The position numbers were made by a program, and so were the translations under genes. The notes beneath the pieces were generated by a model, which worked only from the letters and a program-made list of their open reading frames with translations, was not told the origin of the DNA and did not search any database. 64,000 nucleotides of DNA from Micromonospora humi. GTDB taxonomy: Bacteria; Actinomycetota; Actinomycetes; Mycobacteriales; Micromonosporaceae. Of the stretch, positions 1 through 8,120 are shown piece by piece. The stretch covers positions 121,686 to 185,685 of the forward strand of contig NZ_FMDM01000015.1 of NCBI RefSeq assembly GCF_900090105.1. Direction: 5' to 3'. Position 1 is the stretch's first letter; each line of letters starts with the position of its first letter.

Positions 1-150
1 CGCTCGCGCGGTGGCCGGAACACCTGGGGGAACACCACCGCCTCCTGCTACGCGTGCAACCAGCGCAAGGGCGACCGGACCCCGGCCGAGGCGGGCATGC
101 CGCTGCGGCGGGAGCCGGCCACCCCGAGCTGGGTGACGCTGGCGCGGTGA
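1..150 (+). CDS. HNH endonuclease, C-terminal fragment (5' end outside window)
   Basis: The reading frame is open from base 1 and stops at TGA 148-150, giving about 49 residues. It contains NTTASCYACNQRKGDRTPAE followed by a proline/arginine tail. The C-x-x-C-N-x-x-K-x-x-R-T-P-x-E pattern is the end of the HNH nuclease fold seen in small actinobacterial McrA-like HNH endonucleases: the Asn is the middle residue of the HNH triad, and the cysteines belong to its zinc knuckle. The first catalytic His lies upstream of the window. The role (phage-related, restriction-like or housekeeping nuclease) cannot be decided from this fragment. Confidence 0.75.
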   Translation, partial: RSRGGRNTWGNTTASCYACNQRKGDRTPAEAGMPLRREPATPSWVTLAR

Positions 151-273
151 CGGGACGGCCGGCGGGCACAGGGGGCGGTGTCGGGGGTAAACCCCGGCGC
201 GGCGCCCGCCGGCCCCGACCAGCTGAGATCTGGGAAGGAGATGGCTCTCAGCGGGGCCGAAATCTTCCCCGAT

Positions 274-873
274 CTAGCGCAGAGCGGGCGACTCGGCCGG
301 GTGGTGACGGAGGAACTCGGCCGCCCGGCGAGCATTGTGGTGGACCTGCCAGCCGACCAGCGCGAACGTCACCGCGATCAGCCCGAAGGTGGCCACGAAA
401 GCCGGTGAGGTCACGCGGATCAGCGCCTGACCGAGGTTCACCAGCACCAGCCCGGCGACGGGCACGGCCGCCCACCCGCCGTCCACCATCTGGCGCGCGA
501 CGAGAGTGAGCGTCGCCAGGTCGGCGTCGGGGCCGACGTCGCCGCGGCGCACCTGCTTGACCAGCCGGGATCGCCGGCGCATCGGCATGGCCCACATGGG
601 GGACTCCCGGTTGGACCGGTAGCGCCCGCTGCGGACAGCCCACACGATCGCACCCACCTCGACGACCAGGCCGAGGACGACGAGCACCGCGCCGGCGATC
701 TGGGCCGACTCCGGGGCGTCTCCCTCCCACCAGCTCGACCAGCCCGCGCCGAGCAGGGTGCGGGCGAGCAGGAGTCCGAGCACACCGGACACCAGCCCCA
801 CGCCGAGCATGAGCCCACGGGTCCGGCGCCTGCCCCGCCGGATCAGGCGTGCGTCGTCGTCTCGACCGTCCAT
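274..873 (-). CDS. Hypothetical multi-pass membrane protein
   Basis: This 199-residue protein is not assigned to a named family. I chose ATG at 873 because GGGGGG lies just upstream of it; an in-frame start at 924 would add 17 unconvincing residues. A charged N-terminus (MDGRDDDARLIRRGRRRTRG) precedes a hydrophobic segment at about 20-42, a second at about 62-85, and a third and fourth around 130-180 (VPVAGLVLVNLGQALIRV and FVATFGLIAVTFALVGW). A basic loop (RYRSNRESPMWAMPMRRRSR) joins the halves. The tail is short and His/Arg-rich. The gene converges with the HNH fragment and stands alone. It is probably an integral inner-membrane protein of unknown function. Confidence 0.7.
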   Translation of the reverse strand: MDGRDDDARLIRRGRRRTRGLMLGVGLVSGVLGLLLARTLLGAGWSSWWEGDAPESAQIAGAVLVVLGLVVEVGAIVWAVRSGRYRSNRESPMWAMPMRRRSRLVKQVRRGDVGPDADLATLTLVARQMVDGGWAAVPVAGLVLVNLGQALIRVTSPAFVATFGLIAVTFALVGWQVHHNARRAAEFLRHHPAESPALR

Positions 874-931
874 CGTGGCCCCCCGTTCGCTGCTCGGGGC
901 GTACCCCTGGGGTGTGGCGGGCAAACGGCGG

Positions 932-1699
932 TCAGCGAGGCGCCGGCGGCGACCAGTCGAAGCGCGGCGGCCGGCGCTCGTTCGCGGCCGCCACCCCCTC
1001 GCGGGCCTCGCCGCTGTCCCGCACCTGGGCGTGCCACCAGGCGATCCGGTCGGCGTCGACGCGCCCGTCGACGATCTCCTTGGCGGCGGTGACGGTGAGC
1101 CGGGAGCGCTCGGCGATGGTGGCGGTCAGCGCCGCCACCCGGTCGGCGAGCGCGGCGGCCGGGAGCACCTCGTCGACCAGGCCGATCCGCAGCGCCCGGT
1201 CGGCGTCGACCAGGTCGCCGGTGAAGAGCAGGTGCTTCGCGGCGGACGGCCCGACCAGCCCGGCCAGCCGCCGCGTGGTCGGCACCGGATAGACCAGGCC
1301 GAGCCGGGCCGGGGGTACGCCGAACCGGGCGTCCACCGCGGCGAGGCGCAGGTCGCAGGCGACGGCGAGCTGGCAGCCGCCGCCCACGCAGGCGCCCTCG
1401 ATCGCGGCCACGGTGGGGCGGCCGAACGCGGCGAGCCGCTCCTCGGCGGCCACCGCGATGCTGCCGTCACCGGCGGCCAGCAGCTCGTCCAGGTCACCGA
1501 GGTCGGCGCCGGCGCAGAAGGTGCCGCCGGCGCCGGTGAGCACCAGCACCCGCACCGCCGGGTCGGCCTCCAGGCCGTCGAGCAGCACCGGGAGCCGGCG
1601 CCACATGGCCGGGGTCATGGCGTTGCGGCGGGCCGGATTGTGGATCACCACGGTCGCCACCGGGCCGGTCACCGTGACGGTCAACTCCGCGTCGGACAT
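932..1699 (-). CDS. Enoyl-CoA hydratase/isomerase (crotonase) family protein
   Basis: This 255-residue protein has the crotonase fold. The N-terminal strand TVTGPVATVVIHNPARRNAM is the usual start of the domain. GAGGTFCAGADLGDLDEL contains the A-G-A-D oxyanion-hole segment, and AIEGACVGGGCQLAVACDLR is the second oxyanion helix. Members hydrate trans-2-enoyl-CoA or perform related CoA-thioester chemistry in the cytosol, typically in beta-oxidation. In hydratases the two catalytic Glu sit in the 'G-G-G-x-E' and following loop positions. Here the corresponding positions read GGGCQ and PARLGLVYP, so canonical hydratase activity is not assured and another crotonase reaction is possible. Start ATG at 1699 (MSDAEL) is preferred over the upstream in-frame codon at 1738. 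No CoA-ligase neighbour is present. Confidence 0.85.
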   Translation of the reverse strand: MSDAELTVTVTGPVATVVIHNPARRNAMTPAMWRRLPVLLDGLEADPAVRVLVLTGAGGTFCAGADLGDLDELLAAGDGSIAVAAEERLAAFGRPTVAAIEGACVGGGCQLAVACDLRLAAVDARFGVPPARLGLVYPVPTTRRLAGLVGPSAAKHLLFTGDLVDADRALRIGLVDEVLPAAALADRVAALTATIAERSRLTVTAAKEIVDGRVDADRIAWWHAQVRDSGEAREGVAAANERRPPRFDWSPPAPR

Positions 1700-1776
1700 G
1701 GGCCCGACCGTAACGGGCGGGGCCCGGTGACCACCCACGTGGGGTGGCCGCCGGGCCCCGGGGTCGGGCGGTCAGG

Positions 1777-4173
1777 TCAGGAGACGTTGACCGCGGTGTC
1801 GTCGACGACGAACGAGGTCTGCAGCGAGGCGTCCTCGGTGCCGGTGAACTTCAGGGTGACGGTCTGCCCGGCGTACGCGGCCAGGGAGAACGACCGCTGG
1901 GTGTAGCCGGTGGCCTTGTTCAGGTTCGAGTAGGTCGCCAGCGTCGCCAGCACGGTGCCGGACGAGTTGAGCACCTGCACGTTCAGCTTGTCGTACTGCA
2001 CCGTCGACGTGCTCTCCGCCGAGTCGATGTGCAGCCAGAAGCTGAAGTTGTAGGTCGAGCAGCCCGACGGCAGGCTCACCGACTGCGCCAGCGTGTCGGT
2101 GCGGGTGCTGCCGTAGCCGTTGAGCCACGCGTTCCAGGTGCCGCCGTGGGTGGGCTGGCCCTGCGAGCCGTACTGCCCGATCACGCCGGAGGTGGTGGTC
2201 CAGCCGGTGTTGCCGGACTCGAAGCCCGGGTTGCCGAGCTTCTGGCCGGCGCCGGTGCAGCCGCCGCCGGTGCCGGTGACCGTCAGCGAGTACGTGGCGG
2301 TCTTGGTGCCCGAGGTGGCGCTGCCGGTGACCGTCACCGAGTAGGTGCCGGTCGGGGTGCTCGCGCTGGTGGCGATGGTGAGCGTGGACGAGGCGCCCGA
2401 GGTCACCGAGGCGGGGCTGAACGACGCGGTGGCGCCGGTCGGCAGGCCGGACGCGGAGAACGTCACGGTCTGCGCGGTCCCGCTGGTGGTGGCGGTGGCG
2501 ACGGTGGTGGAGGCGGATCCGCCCTGGGTCACCGACCCGGCGGTCGGCGACAGGGAGACGGAGAAGTCGTTGCCGGTGGAGCTGCACGGGGCGTCGTTGC
2601 CGGCCACGTTCACCGCGGTCCACGCCGCCTGGACGGTCTTGTACTCGGTGGAGCAGTTGCCGTACAGGTCGGTCGCCGCCCGCAGGGTGTACGCCCGGGC
2701 GGTGTTCGACGGCGTGGTGGTGTTGACGTACGAGGTGTTCGAGGTGAAGTACACGTCGAGCGCCCGGTACCAGATCTTCTCCGCCTTGGCCCGGCCGATG
2801 CCGGTGACCGCCGGAGCCGAACCGCAGACCGGCGAGGTGCCGTACGAGGTGGCGCCGGTGCCCTCGGCGAGGTTGAAGAAGAAGTGGTTGCCGACGCCGG
2901 ACGAGTAGTGCACGTCCTTGTTCTTGGTGCTGGTGGACCAGCAGGAGTCGGACGAGCCGTCCAGCGACGGGTTGTACATGTAGCGCAGCGGCGTACCGTT
3001 GCCGTTGATGTTGATCTTCTCGCCGACCTGGTAGTCGCCCGGGTCGCTCGGCGCGGCGGCGTAGAACTCCACCATGTTGCCGAAGATGTCGCTGGTGGCC
3101 TCGTTGAGGCCGCCGGACTCACCGGAGTAGACCAGGCCGGACAGCGCCTCGGTGACGCCGTGGCTCATCTCGTGCCCGGCCACGTCCAGCGAGACCAGCG
3201 GGCGGGAGTTGCTCGACCCGTCGCCGTAGGTCATCTGGGACCCGTCCCAGAAGGCGTTGACGTAGTTGTTGCCGTAGTGCACCCGGCTCGGCACGCCCTG
3301 GCCGTTGCCGAAGATGCCGTTGCGGCCGTGCACGTTCTTGTAGTAGTCGAACGTCTTGGCGGCGCCGAAGTGGGCGTCCACCGCGGCGGACTGCCGGTTG
3401 GAGGTGGCGCCGTTGCCCCACGCGTTGTCCGCGTCGGTGAAGGTGGTGCAGGTGGAGGTGCCGTTGTTCATGTCGCAGGTACGGCCGTTGCCGTGCGACG
3501 GGTCGATCATCTGGTAGGTGCTGCCGGAGAGCGTCGTGTCGATGCTGACCGTGCCGGTGTAGATGCCCTGGCCACTGCCGACCACCGACTCGATCTCGTC
3601 GTACGAGCCGATCACCTTTCCGGTGGTGGCGTCGGTGACGACGTGCAGCTTCGACGGCGTCTGCTTGTCCGCCTTCCACCCGCTGGCGACGGTCTCCCAG
3701 GCCAACCGGCCCTTGCCGCTGCTGGCGTCGACGAACAGTTCGGGCGCGCCGACGGAGGTGAGGCTGCCGGTGAACGCCTTGCGCGCGCTGGCCTTGGCGG
3801 CGGCCGCGCCGACCTTGGCGGTGGTGCCCAGGGTCAGCGGGGCGGACAGGCCGACCGAGGTGCCGGTCATGGTGCCGTTCGGTGCGGTGTGGACGACGAA
3901 GTCACCGCCGTAGACCCGCAGGCCCTGGTAGGTCCGGGTGTAGCGGGTGTGCGCCGCCCCGGAGGGGTCGACCTTGGTGCGGACGGCCCGGTAGGCCTCC
4001 CCGCCGGCGCCCTGGACGGCACCCGGGTTGGTACGGATCAGGCTGTCGGCCCGGGCCGCGGCGGACTCGGGGCTCGGGGCGCTGGGCGCGGCCGCTTGCG
4101 CCGTGGTGGTGACGCAGGCCAGCACGCCGCTGGTGAGCAGCGCTGCGCTGACGGCGGCGACGGTTCTTTTCAC
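1777..4173 (-). CDS. Secreted M4 (thermolysin-like) neutral zinc metalloprotease
   Basis: This 798-residue pre-pro-enzyme has a GTG start at 4173, preceded by GCAGGAGGGC. It carries a Sec signal peptide (about residues 1-28, ending AQAAA), an FTP/PepSY-type propeptide (about 40-195), and a catalytic domain with zinc motif HEMSH at 334-338. The third zinc ligand is Glu358 in GGLNEATSDIFG. The C-terminal half of the M4 domain follows to about residue 530. Next come a Ser/Thr-rich Ig-like domain (starting NDFSVSLSPTAGSV) and a last domain of about 150 residues (KLGNPGFESGNTGWTTT) resembling a carbohydrate-binding or jelly-roll module. It would be exported and degrade extracellular protein. The divergent lipoprotein at 4344 shares its upstream region. 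Confidence 0.95.
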   Translation of the reverse strand: MKRTVAAVSAALLTSGVLACVTTTAQAAAPSAPSPESAAARADSLIRTNPGAVQGAGGEAYRAVRTKVDPSGAAHTRYTRTYQGLRVYGGDFVVHTAPNGTMTGTSVGLSAPLTLGTTAKVGAAAAKASARKAFTGSLTSVGAPELFVDASSGKGRLAWETVASGWKADKQTPSKLHVVTDATTGKVIGSYDEIESVVGSGQGIYTGTVSIDTTLSGSTYQMIDPSHGNGRTCDMNNGTSTCTTFTDADNAWGNGATSNRQSAAVDAHFGAAKTFDYYKNVHGRNGIFGNGQGVPSRVHYGNNYVNAFWDGSQMTYGDGSSNSRPLVSLDVAGHEMSHGVTEALSGLVYSGESGGLNEATSDIFGNMVEFYAAAPSDPGDYQVGEKININGNGTPLRYMYNPSLDGSSDSCWSTSTKNKDVHYSSGVGNHFFFNLAEGTGATSYGTSPVCGSAPAVTGIGRAKAEKIWYRALDVYFTSNTSYVNTTTPSNTARAYTLRAATDLYGNCSTEYKTVQAAWTAVNVAGNDAPCSSTGNDFSVSLSPTAGSVTQGGSASTTVATATTSGTAQTVTFSASGLPTGATASFSPASVTSGASSTLTIATSASTPTGTYSVTVTGSATSGTKTATYSLTVTGTGGGCTGAGQKLGNPGFESGNTGWTTTSGVIGQYGSQGQPTHGGTWNAWLNGYGSTRTDTLAQSVSLPSGCSTYNFSFWLHIDSAESTSTVQYDKLNVQVLNSSGTVLATLATYSNLNKATGYTQRSFSLAAYAGQTVTLKFTGTEDASLQTSFVVDDTAVNVS

Positions 4174-4199
4174 GTGCCCTCCTGCAAGGAGAAGTTGTG

Positions 4200-4260
4200 A
4201 CGGGGGTAGTCACTGATGTAGATATAGCTGAGACATCGACAGGCGTGAAAGAGGGCGACG
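4200..4260. promoter_or_regulatory. Divergent promoter region, M4 protease / lipoprotein
   Basis: The stretch between the two divergent starts is noticeably less GC-rich, with TGATGTAGATATAGCTGAGA around 4213-4232. It offers TATA-like hexamers on both strands (TAGATA and TATAGC forward, TATATC reverse). No convincing -35 could be fixed, so I mark only the likely promoter-bearing interval. Nothing else is recognisable between 4174 and 4343. Confidence 0.3.
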
Positions 4261-4343
4261 GTTTCCCGTCCCAGACACTGACCGAACGGATGAGGAGGCG
4301 CGGTGGTCCGGAACCGGGTGGCCCCGTCGCGCGTCCGATCGGC

Positions 4344-4799
4344 ATGAGAGCAGCCCCCGCCGTGGCGATCGCCGTCGCCGCCGTCCTCACCCCGCTCGCG
4401 GGCTGCGCCCGCGCCGACACCCCGCCGCCGGTCGGCCCGGCCGTCACCGCACTGCCCGGCGTCGAGGTGACGCTCGTGAAGTCGGGCGGCATCGCCGGCC
4501 TGACCGACACCGTCACCGTGCGGCCCGACGGCAGCTGGACGAAGACCGACCGGGCCGGCGCCGCCCACGACGGCCGGCTCGCCGCACCGGACCTCGACCG
4601 GCTGCGGCAGCTCGCCGCCGACCCGCGGCTGGCCGCCGAGGCGGCGGTCACCGTGCCGGCGACCATGTGCGCCGACGCGTTCAGCTACCGCCTCACCGTC
4701 GGCCCGACGAGCGTCGGCTACGTGGACTGCCCGCCGCAGGCCACCCCGCCGGCCGCCACCGCCGAGGTGGTCGGCCTGCTCACCCGCGCCACCGGCTGA
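4344..4799 (+). CDS. Small secreted lipoprotein, hypothetical
   Basis: This 151-residue protein starts at ATG 4344 and begins MRAAPAVAIAVAAVLTPLAG followed by a cysteine. That is a signal peptide ending in lipobox L-A-G-C, so the mature protein should be membrane-anchored outside the cell. The rest (VTLVKSGGIAGLTDTVTV..., GSWTKTDRAGAAHDGRL, LRQLAADPRLAAEA) resembles the beta-rich 'protealysin-inhibitor-like' or emfourin-type proteins often encoded beside secreted M4 proteases. It is divergent from an M4 protease gene, so I infer that it could inhibit or chaperone that enzyme. The family assignment is tentative. In-frame upstream starts exist but would bury the signal peptide. Confidence 0.75.
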   Translation: MRAAPAVAIAVAAVLTPLAGCARADTPPPVGPAVTALPGVEVTLVKSGGIAGLTDTVTVRPDGSWTKTDRAGAAHDGRLAAPDLDRLRQLAADPRLAAEAAVTVPATMCADAFSYRLTVGPTSVGYVDCPPQATPPAATAEVVGLLTRATG

Positions 4800-4809
4800 C
4801 CGGCGCCGC

Positions 4810-5694
4810 TCACCAACCGGGCGCGGCCGCGAGCAGGGTCCGCCGCACGGCCTGCACCTCGCGCCGCCCGGCCGCGCCCGGCCGGGCGGCGAGGAAGAGC
4901 GTGTTGAGCGGCGGCACCGGCGGCGCGAGCAGCGCCCGCAACGCGCCGGAGGCCAGCTCACTCCGGCAGAGGTACGCGGGCAGCACGCTCACCCCGGCGC
5001 CCGCCGCCACCGCCGCCCGGACCGCCCGCAGGTCCGCCACGACCAGGCTGGGCGTGCGGGTGAGCCGGGTGTCGAAGACGGTCCGCCAGTACCGCCGCAG
5101 GATCGGCGCCTCCTCGCCCCAGGCGACCAGCGGCACGTCCCGCAGCGCCGCCGGGGTCACCGGCCCGGCCAGCCGCTCGGCCCAGGACGGCGCGGCCACC
5201 AGCACGAACTCCTCGTCGTAGAGCGGCTCGACGACCACTCCCCGCCGGCGCGGCCGCACGCTGGTCACCGCCAGGTCGAGCCGGCCGGCGACCAGGTCGT
5301 CCAGCAGCCCCTCCGGCATCCCGGCCACCGCCCGCAGCTCCAGGCCGTCGGCGACCGGACCGGCCAGCGCCGGCAGCACCCGCTCGGCGAGCAACTCGGC
5401 GGGTCCGCCGAGGAAGACCGTCCGGGCGTACGCCGTGTCCGGCGCCCCGGTCAGCACGGCGGCGAGCCGGTCCAGCGGCTCGGCCACCCGGCGGGCCAGC
5501 TCGTCCCCGGCGACGGTCGGGGTGACGCCGCGGGGCAGCCGGTCGAAGAGCGGCCGCCCGACCGCCTCCTCCAGCGCCCGGAGCTGCGCGGTCACCGTGG
5601 GCTGCGCCACACCGAGCTGCTCGGCCGCGCCGGTGATCGAACCGGCGCGGTGCACGGCGAGGAAGCTGCGGAGCAGGTCGAGGGACGCCTTCAC
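4810..5694 (-). CDS. LysR-family transcriptional regulator
   Basis: This 294-residue regulator has a GTG start at 5694. The N-terminal winged HTH covers about residues 1-60 (LDLLRSFLAVHRAGSITGAA, EQLGVAQPTVTAQLRALEEA), matching the LysR signature. The rest is the periplasmic-binding-protein-like effector domain (VFLGGPAELLAERVLPAL..., RLDLAVTSVRPRRRG). It is transcribed divergently from the DJ-1/PfpI protein gene with 72 bp between starts, the classic LysR arrangement, so it probably controls that neighbour and itself. The effector ligand cannot be read from sequence. Confidence 0.92.
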   Translation of the reverse strand: MKASLDLLRSFLAVHRAGSITGAAEQLGVAQPTVTAQLRALEEAVGRPLFDRLPRGVTPTVAGDELARRVAEPLDRLAAVLTGAPDTAYARTVFLGGPAELLAERVLPALAGPVADGLELRAVAGMPEGLLDDLVAGRLDLAVTSVRPRRRGVVVEPLYDEEFVLVAAPSWAERLAGPVTPAALRDVPLVAWGEEAPILRRYWRTVFDTRLTRTPSLVVADLRAVRAAVAAGAGVSVLPAYLCRSELASGALRALLAPPVPPLNTLFLAARPGAAGRREVQAVRRTLLAAAPGW

Positions 5695-5766
5695 ATCAGC
5701 AAACCTATCGCCGACGTGACTCTTACCTATTGGTCAGCTATGGCTCGACGCGCCAGCATGGGTGGT
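5695..5766. promoter_or_regulatory. LysR / DJ-1 divergent intergenic control region
   Basis: This 72-bp segment separates the GTG of the LysR gene from the ATG of the DJ-1/PfpI gene. It must carry both promoters and presumably the LysR binding site. It includes the AT-richer run CTCTTACCTATTGGTCAGCT near 5720-5739. I could not define a clean T-N11-A palindrome, so only the interval is annotated. Confidence 0.4.
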
Positions 5767-6423
5767 ATGACTCGTGCACTCATCGCCCTGACCAGCCATT
5801 CCGAGCTCGGCGACACCGGCCGCAAGACCGGCTACTACGTCGGCGAGGCCGCCGAGCCGTGGGAGGTCTTCCGGGCCGCCGGGTACGACGTCGACCTGGT
5901 GTCGGTGGCCGGCGGCGAACCGCCCACCGACGGCCGGGACGCCGACGACAAGACCCAGAACGACTTCCTGGCCACCGCCGGCGTGACGGACACCCCGAAG
6001 GCCTCGGACGTCGACCCGTCCCGGTACGACGTGATCGTCTTCGCCGGCGGCCACGGCACCATGTGGGACTTCCCCGACGACGAGGACCTGGCCCGCATCG
6101 CCCGCTCGGTCCACGAGCGCGGCGGCGTGGTCGCCGCCGTCTGCCACGGCCCGTCGGCGCTGGTGAACCTCACCCTCACCGACGGCTCCAGGCTGATCGC
6201 CGGCAAGCGGGTGGCCGGCTTCACCAACGACGAGGAGGCCGCCGTCGGCCTCACCGACGTGGTGCCGTTCCTGCTCGCCGACAAGCTCACCGAGGCCGGT
6301 GCGCAGCACGTCCCCGCGCCGAACTTCACCGAGCACGTGGTGGTCGACGGCAACCTGGTCACCGGCCAGAACCCGCAGTCCGCGCGCGCCGTCGCCGAGG
6401 CCGTGGTAAAGCTCCGCCCCTGA
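5767..6423 (+). CDS. DJ-1/PfpI (type 1 glutamine amidotransferase-like) family protein
   Basis: This 218-residue cytosolic protein has the DJ-1/ThiJ/PfpI fold. ALIALTSHSELGDTGRKTGY is the Hsp31-like N-terminus, VIVFAGGHGTMWDFPDDEDL the glycine-rich strand-turn, and GGVVAAVCHGPSALVNL the nucleophile elbow with the conserved Cys followed by His. Close relatives are Hsp31-type glyoxalase III/deglycase proteins or cyclohexyl-isocyanide hydratase-like enzymes, so it may detoxify reactive carbonyls such as methylglyoxal. The start at ATG 5767 matches the family; earlier in-frame starts run back into the LysR gene. Divergent control by the LysR regulator is likely. Confidence 0.9.
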   Translation: MTRALIALTSHSELGDTGRKTGYYVGEAAEPWEVFRAAGYDVDLVSVAGGEPPTDGRDADDKTQNDFLATAGVTDTPKASDVDPSRYDVIVFAGGHGTMWDFPDDEDLARIARSVHERGGVVAAVCHGPSALVNLTLTDGSRLIAGKRVAGFTNDEEAAVGLTDVVPFLLADKLTEAGAQHVPAPNFTEHVVVDGNLVTGQNPQSARAVAEAVVKLRP

Positions 6424-6445
6424 CCCCCACCCCGCCTTTTTCCGC

Positions 6446-6513
6446 GATCTTGGAGTTGTGGCGCCTCGAATGCACCTTTCATCCGGTGTCAGAGGTGCCA
6501 CAACTCCAAGATC
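6446..6513. repeat. Long inverted repeat between convergent genes
   Basis: A perfect 17-bp arm GATCTTGGAGTTGTGGC (6446-6462) is matched by its reverse complement at 6497-6513, and pairing extends to about 22 bp with one mismatch. The 34-bp interior loop is CGAATGCACCTTTCATCCGG-like. It lies between the convergent DJ-1 and phosphatase genes. It is unusually AT-rich for this genome and lacks a T-run, so it looks more like a dispersed palindromic element than an ordinary terminator, though it could end transcription both ways. Confidence 0.8.
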
Positions 6514-6542
6514 GACGCGAGCGGACTTGGGGGGCTTGGGTG

Positions 6543-7157
6543 TCAGAAGTGGTAGTCGGCGGGGAGGCCGGTGGTTCGTAGGGCGGGTGGGAGGTGGGCG
6601 GCGTCGTTCAGGGTGATCAGCGTGGGTGGGGCGGCGTCGCTGTAGCGGATCACGGTCAGCGCGCAGTTGGCGTGGTTCAGCCCGATCCAGCGGCGCTCCG
6701 GCGCCTCCAACGCGTGGCGTACCAGCCAGGCGACCAGGAAGTTGTGGGTGACCACCAGCTCACGGACGTCGCCGGAGGCGGGAGCGGTGGCGAATCGGGC
6801 CACCGCCTCCGCCGTCACGCGCGGGCCCTCCCGCCGCTCCTCGTCGGTGAACTGGCCGAGAAACGCGGCGTGCCGCTCCGGCAGGCCGGTCGGGTCGGTG
6901 TCGTGCGGCATGTGGTCGCCGGCCCGGTCGTCCGCGTGGACCGGGACACCGGGCAGCGCGGCGGCCACGAGCGCGGCGGTCTCCGCCGCCCGGGCCAACG
7001 GCCCGTGGTGCACCGCGTCGATCCGCGCCCCGCGCAGCCGCTCGCCGAGCAGCGTCGCCTGCCGGCGGCCCCGGGCGGAGAGACCCACCTCCGGGGCCTC
7101 CGTGCCGGTCTCCTCCTGCTCGCCGTGTCGGGCCAGGAACAGCAGTCGGGTCGCCAC
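6543..7157 (-). CDS. Histidine phosphatase (phosphoglycerate mutase-like) family protein
   Basis: This 204-residue protein has a GTG start at 7157 behind GGTGAGGTGACC. The N-terminal catalytic motif is LLFLARHGEQEE (R-H-G, where the His is phosphorylated in the family). GLSARGRRQATLLGERLRG follows, then a mid-domain Arg segment (HHGPLARAAETA) and the second catalytic His in ELVVTHNFLVAWLVRH. Members dephosphorylate small metabolites or proteins; the substrate is unknown here. It is the last gene of a minus-strand run AraC - VOC - phosphatase and may be cotranscribed, although 66 bp separate it from the VOC gene. Confidence 0.9.
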   Translation of the reverse strand: MATRLLFLARHGEQEETGTEAPEVGLSARGRRQATLLGERLRGARIDAVHHGPLARAAETAALVAAALPGVPVHADDRAGDHMPHDTDPTGLPERHAAFLGQFTDEERREGPRVTAEAVARFATAPASGDVRELVVTHNFLVAWLVRHALEAPERRWIGLNHANCALTVIRYSDAAPPTLITLNDAAHLPPALRTTGLPADYHF

Positions 7158-7223
7158 CGGTCACCTCACCAGATCGGGAACGGCCGACCCTAGCCGCCGC
7201 CCCCGATCCGCGCAGCCCCGCGG

Positions 7224-7658
7224 TCAGCCGTTCGCCCACTGCTCACGCGGGTGCATCTGGCCGATCCGGATCCGGTTGCCGAACGGGTCGCGGATGCCGA
7301 AGTCGATCCCGTACGGCCGGTCGGTCGGCTCGTCGGTGACCTCCACGCCCTTGGCGACCAGGTCCGCGTACGTCTTGTGCGCGTCGTCGGTGGTGAGGAA
7401 CAGGAAGCCACCGGCGGCGCCCTTGGTGAGCAACTCCCGGACCTGCTCCGCGGTCTTCGGGTCCAACGCGGGCGGGCCGGGCTTCTCCAGCAGGATCTCC
7501 CGCTCGACGTCGCCCGGCACGTTGACCGTGAGCCAGCGCATGAAGCCGAGATCCTGGTCGGTGTTCACCTCCATGCCCAACTTGCCGACGTAGAAGTCGA
7601 GCGCCTCGTCCTGGTCCAGGACGTAGATCTGGGAGCGGGAGATCGAAGTCATCGTCAT
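7224..7658 (-). CDS. VOC (glyoxalase/bleomycin-resistance) superfamily protein
   Basis: This 144-residue single VOC module pair begins ISRSQIYVLDQDEALDFYVG, followed by LGMEVNTDQDLGFMRWLTV, the typical beta-alpha-beta-beta-beta start. The second half ends PYGIDFGIRDPFGNRIRIGQ, where D-P-x-G-N is the usual metal-site strand. VOC proteins bind a divalent metal and act as isomerases, dioxygenases or drug-binding proteins; the exact reaction is unknown. The gene starts 35 bp after the AraC regulator's stop on the same strand. An AraC-type HTH gene next to a VOC gene suggests joint control. Confidence 0.9.
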   Translation of the reverse strand: MTMTSISRSQIYVLDQDEALDFYVGKLGMEVNTDQDLGFMRWLTVNVPGDVEREILLEKPGPPALDPKTAEQVRELLTKGAAGGFLFLTTDDAHKTYADLVAKGVEVTDEPTDRPYGIDFGIRDPFGNRIRIGQMHPREQWANG

Positions 7659-7693
7659 GCCACAGACGCTAGAGCAACGCCCTGACCTGGTGC

Positions 7694-8095
7694 TTATCCG
7701 AAACTGCTCGGTCTGGTCCAGGATTTGGCGAAGCAGCTCGGCACGTTCGCGGCGGCGCTCCGACGGCGCCGGAAGTCGCTCGGGGACATGCCGACGATCT
7801 CCCGGAAGGTCCGACTGAACGTGCCGAGGCTGGCGAAGCCGACGGCCAGGCAGACGTCGGTGACGTCCCGGTCGGTCTCCCGCAGCATCGACATGGCCCG
7901 CTCCACGCGGCGGCGCTGCAGGTAGCGGTGCGGTGTCTCGCCGAACGTGGCGCGGAAGGTGCGGATGAAGTGCGCCTCGGACACGTGCGCGATCCTGGCC
8001 AGCGCGGGGATGTCCAGCGGCTGCGCGTACGCCCGGTCCATCGCGTCCCGGGCCCGCAGCATGGCCCGGTTGGACTCCTCCACCGCCCGACTCAT
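7694..8095 (-). CDS. AraC/XylS-type HTH transcriptional regulator, DNA-binding domain only
   Basis: This 133-residue protein is essentially just the double-HTH AraC domain. IPALARIAHVSEAHFIRTFR is the first HTH, followed by GETPHRYLQRRRVERAMSML. The second is VTDVCLAVGFASLGTFSRTF followed by REIVGMSPSDFRRRR. There is no sensory domain, so it resembles small MarA/SoxS-like activators whose level sets activity. Start ATG at 8095 is preferred; an in-frame extension to 8170 runs through the repeat element at 8121-8168. It is cotranscribed with the VOC gene. Confidence 0.88.
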   Translation of the reverse strand: MSRAVEESNRAMLRARDAMDRAYAQPLDIPALARIAHVSEAHFIRTFRATFGETPHRYLQRRRVERAMSMLRETDRDVTDVCLAVGFASLGTFSRTFREIVGMSPSDFRRRRSAAANVPSCFAKSWTRPSSFG

Positions 8096-8120
8096 CGCCA
8101 GCAGGCTACCGCCTGCAAGG

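Noticed and set aside
1744..4200. 818-codon plus-strand open frame opposite the M4 protease
   Set aside because: It is an antisense shadow of a clear M4 protease, made of Val/Gly/Arg-rich sequence with no domain. Long antisense frames are expected at this GC content.
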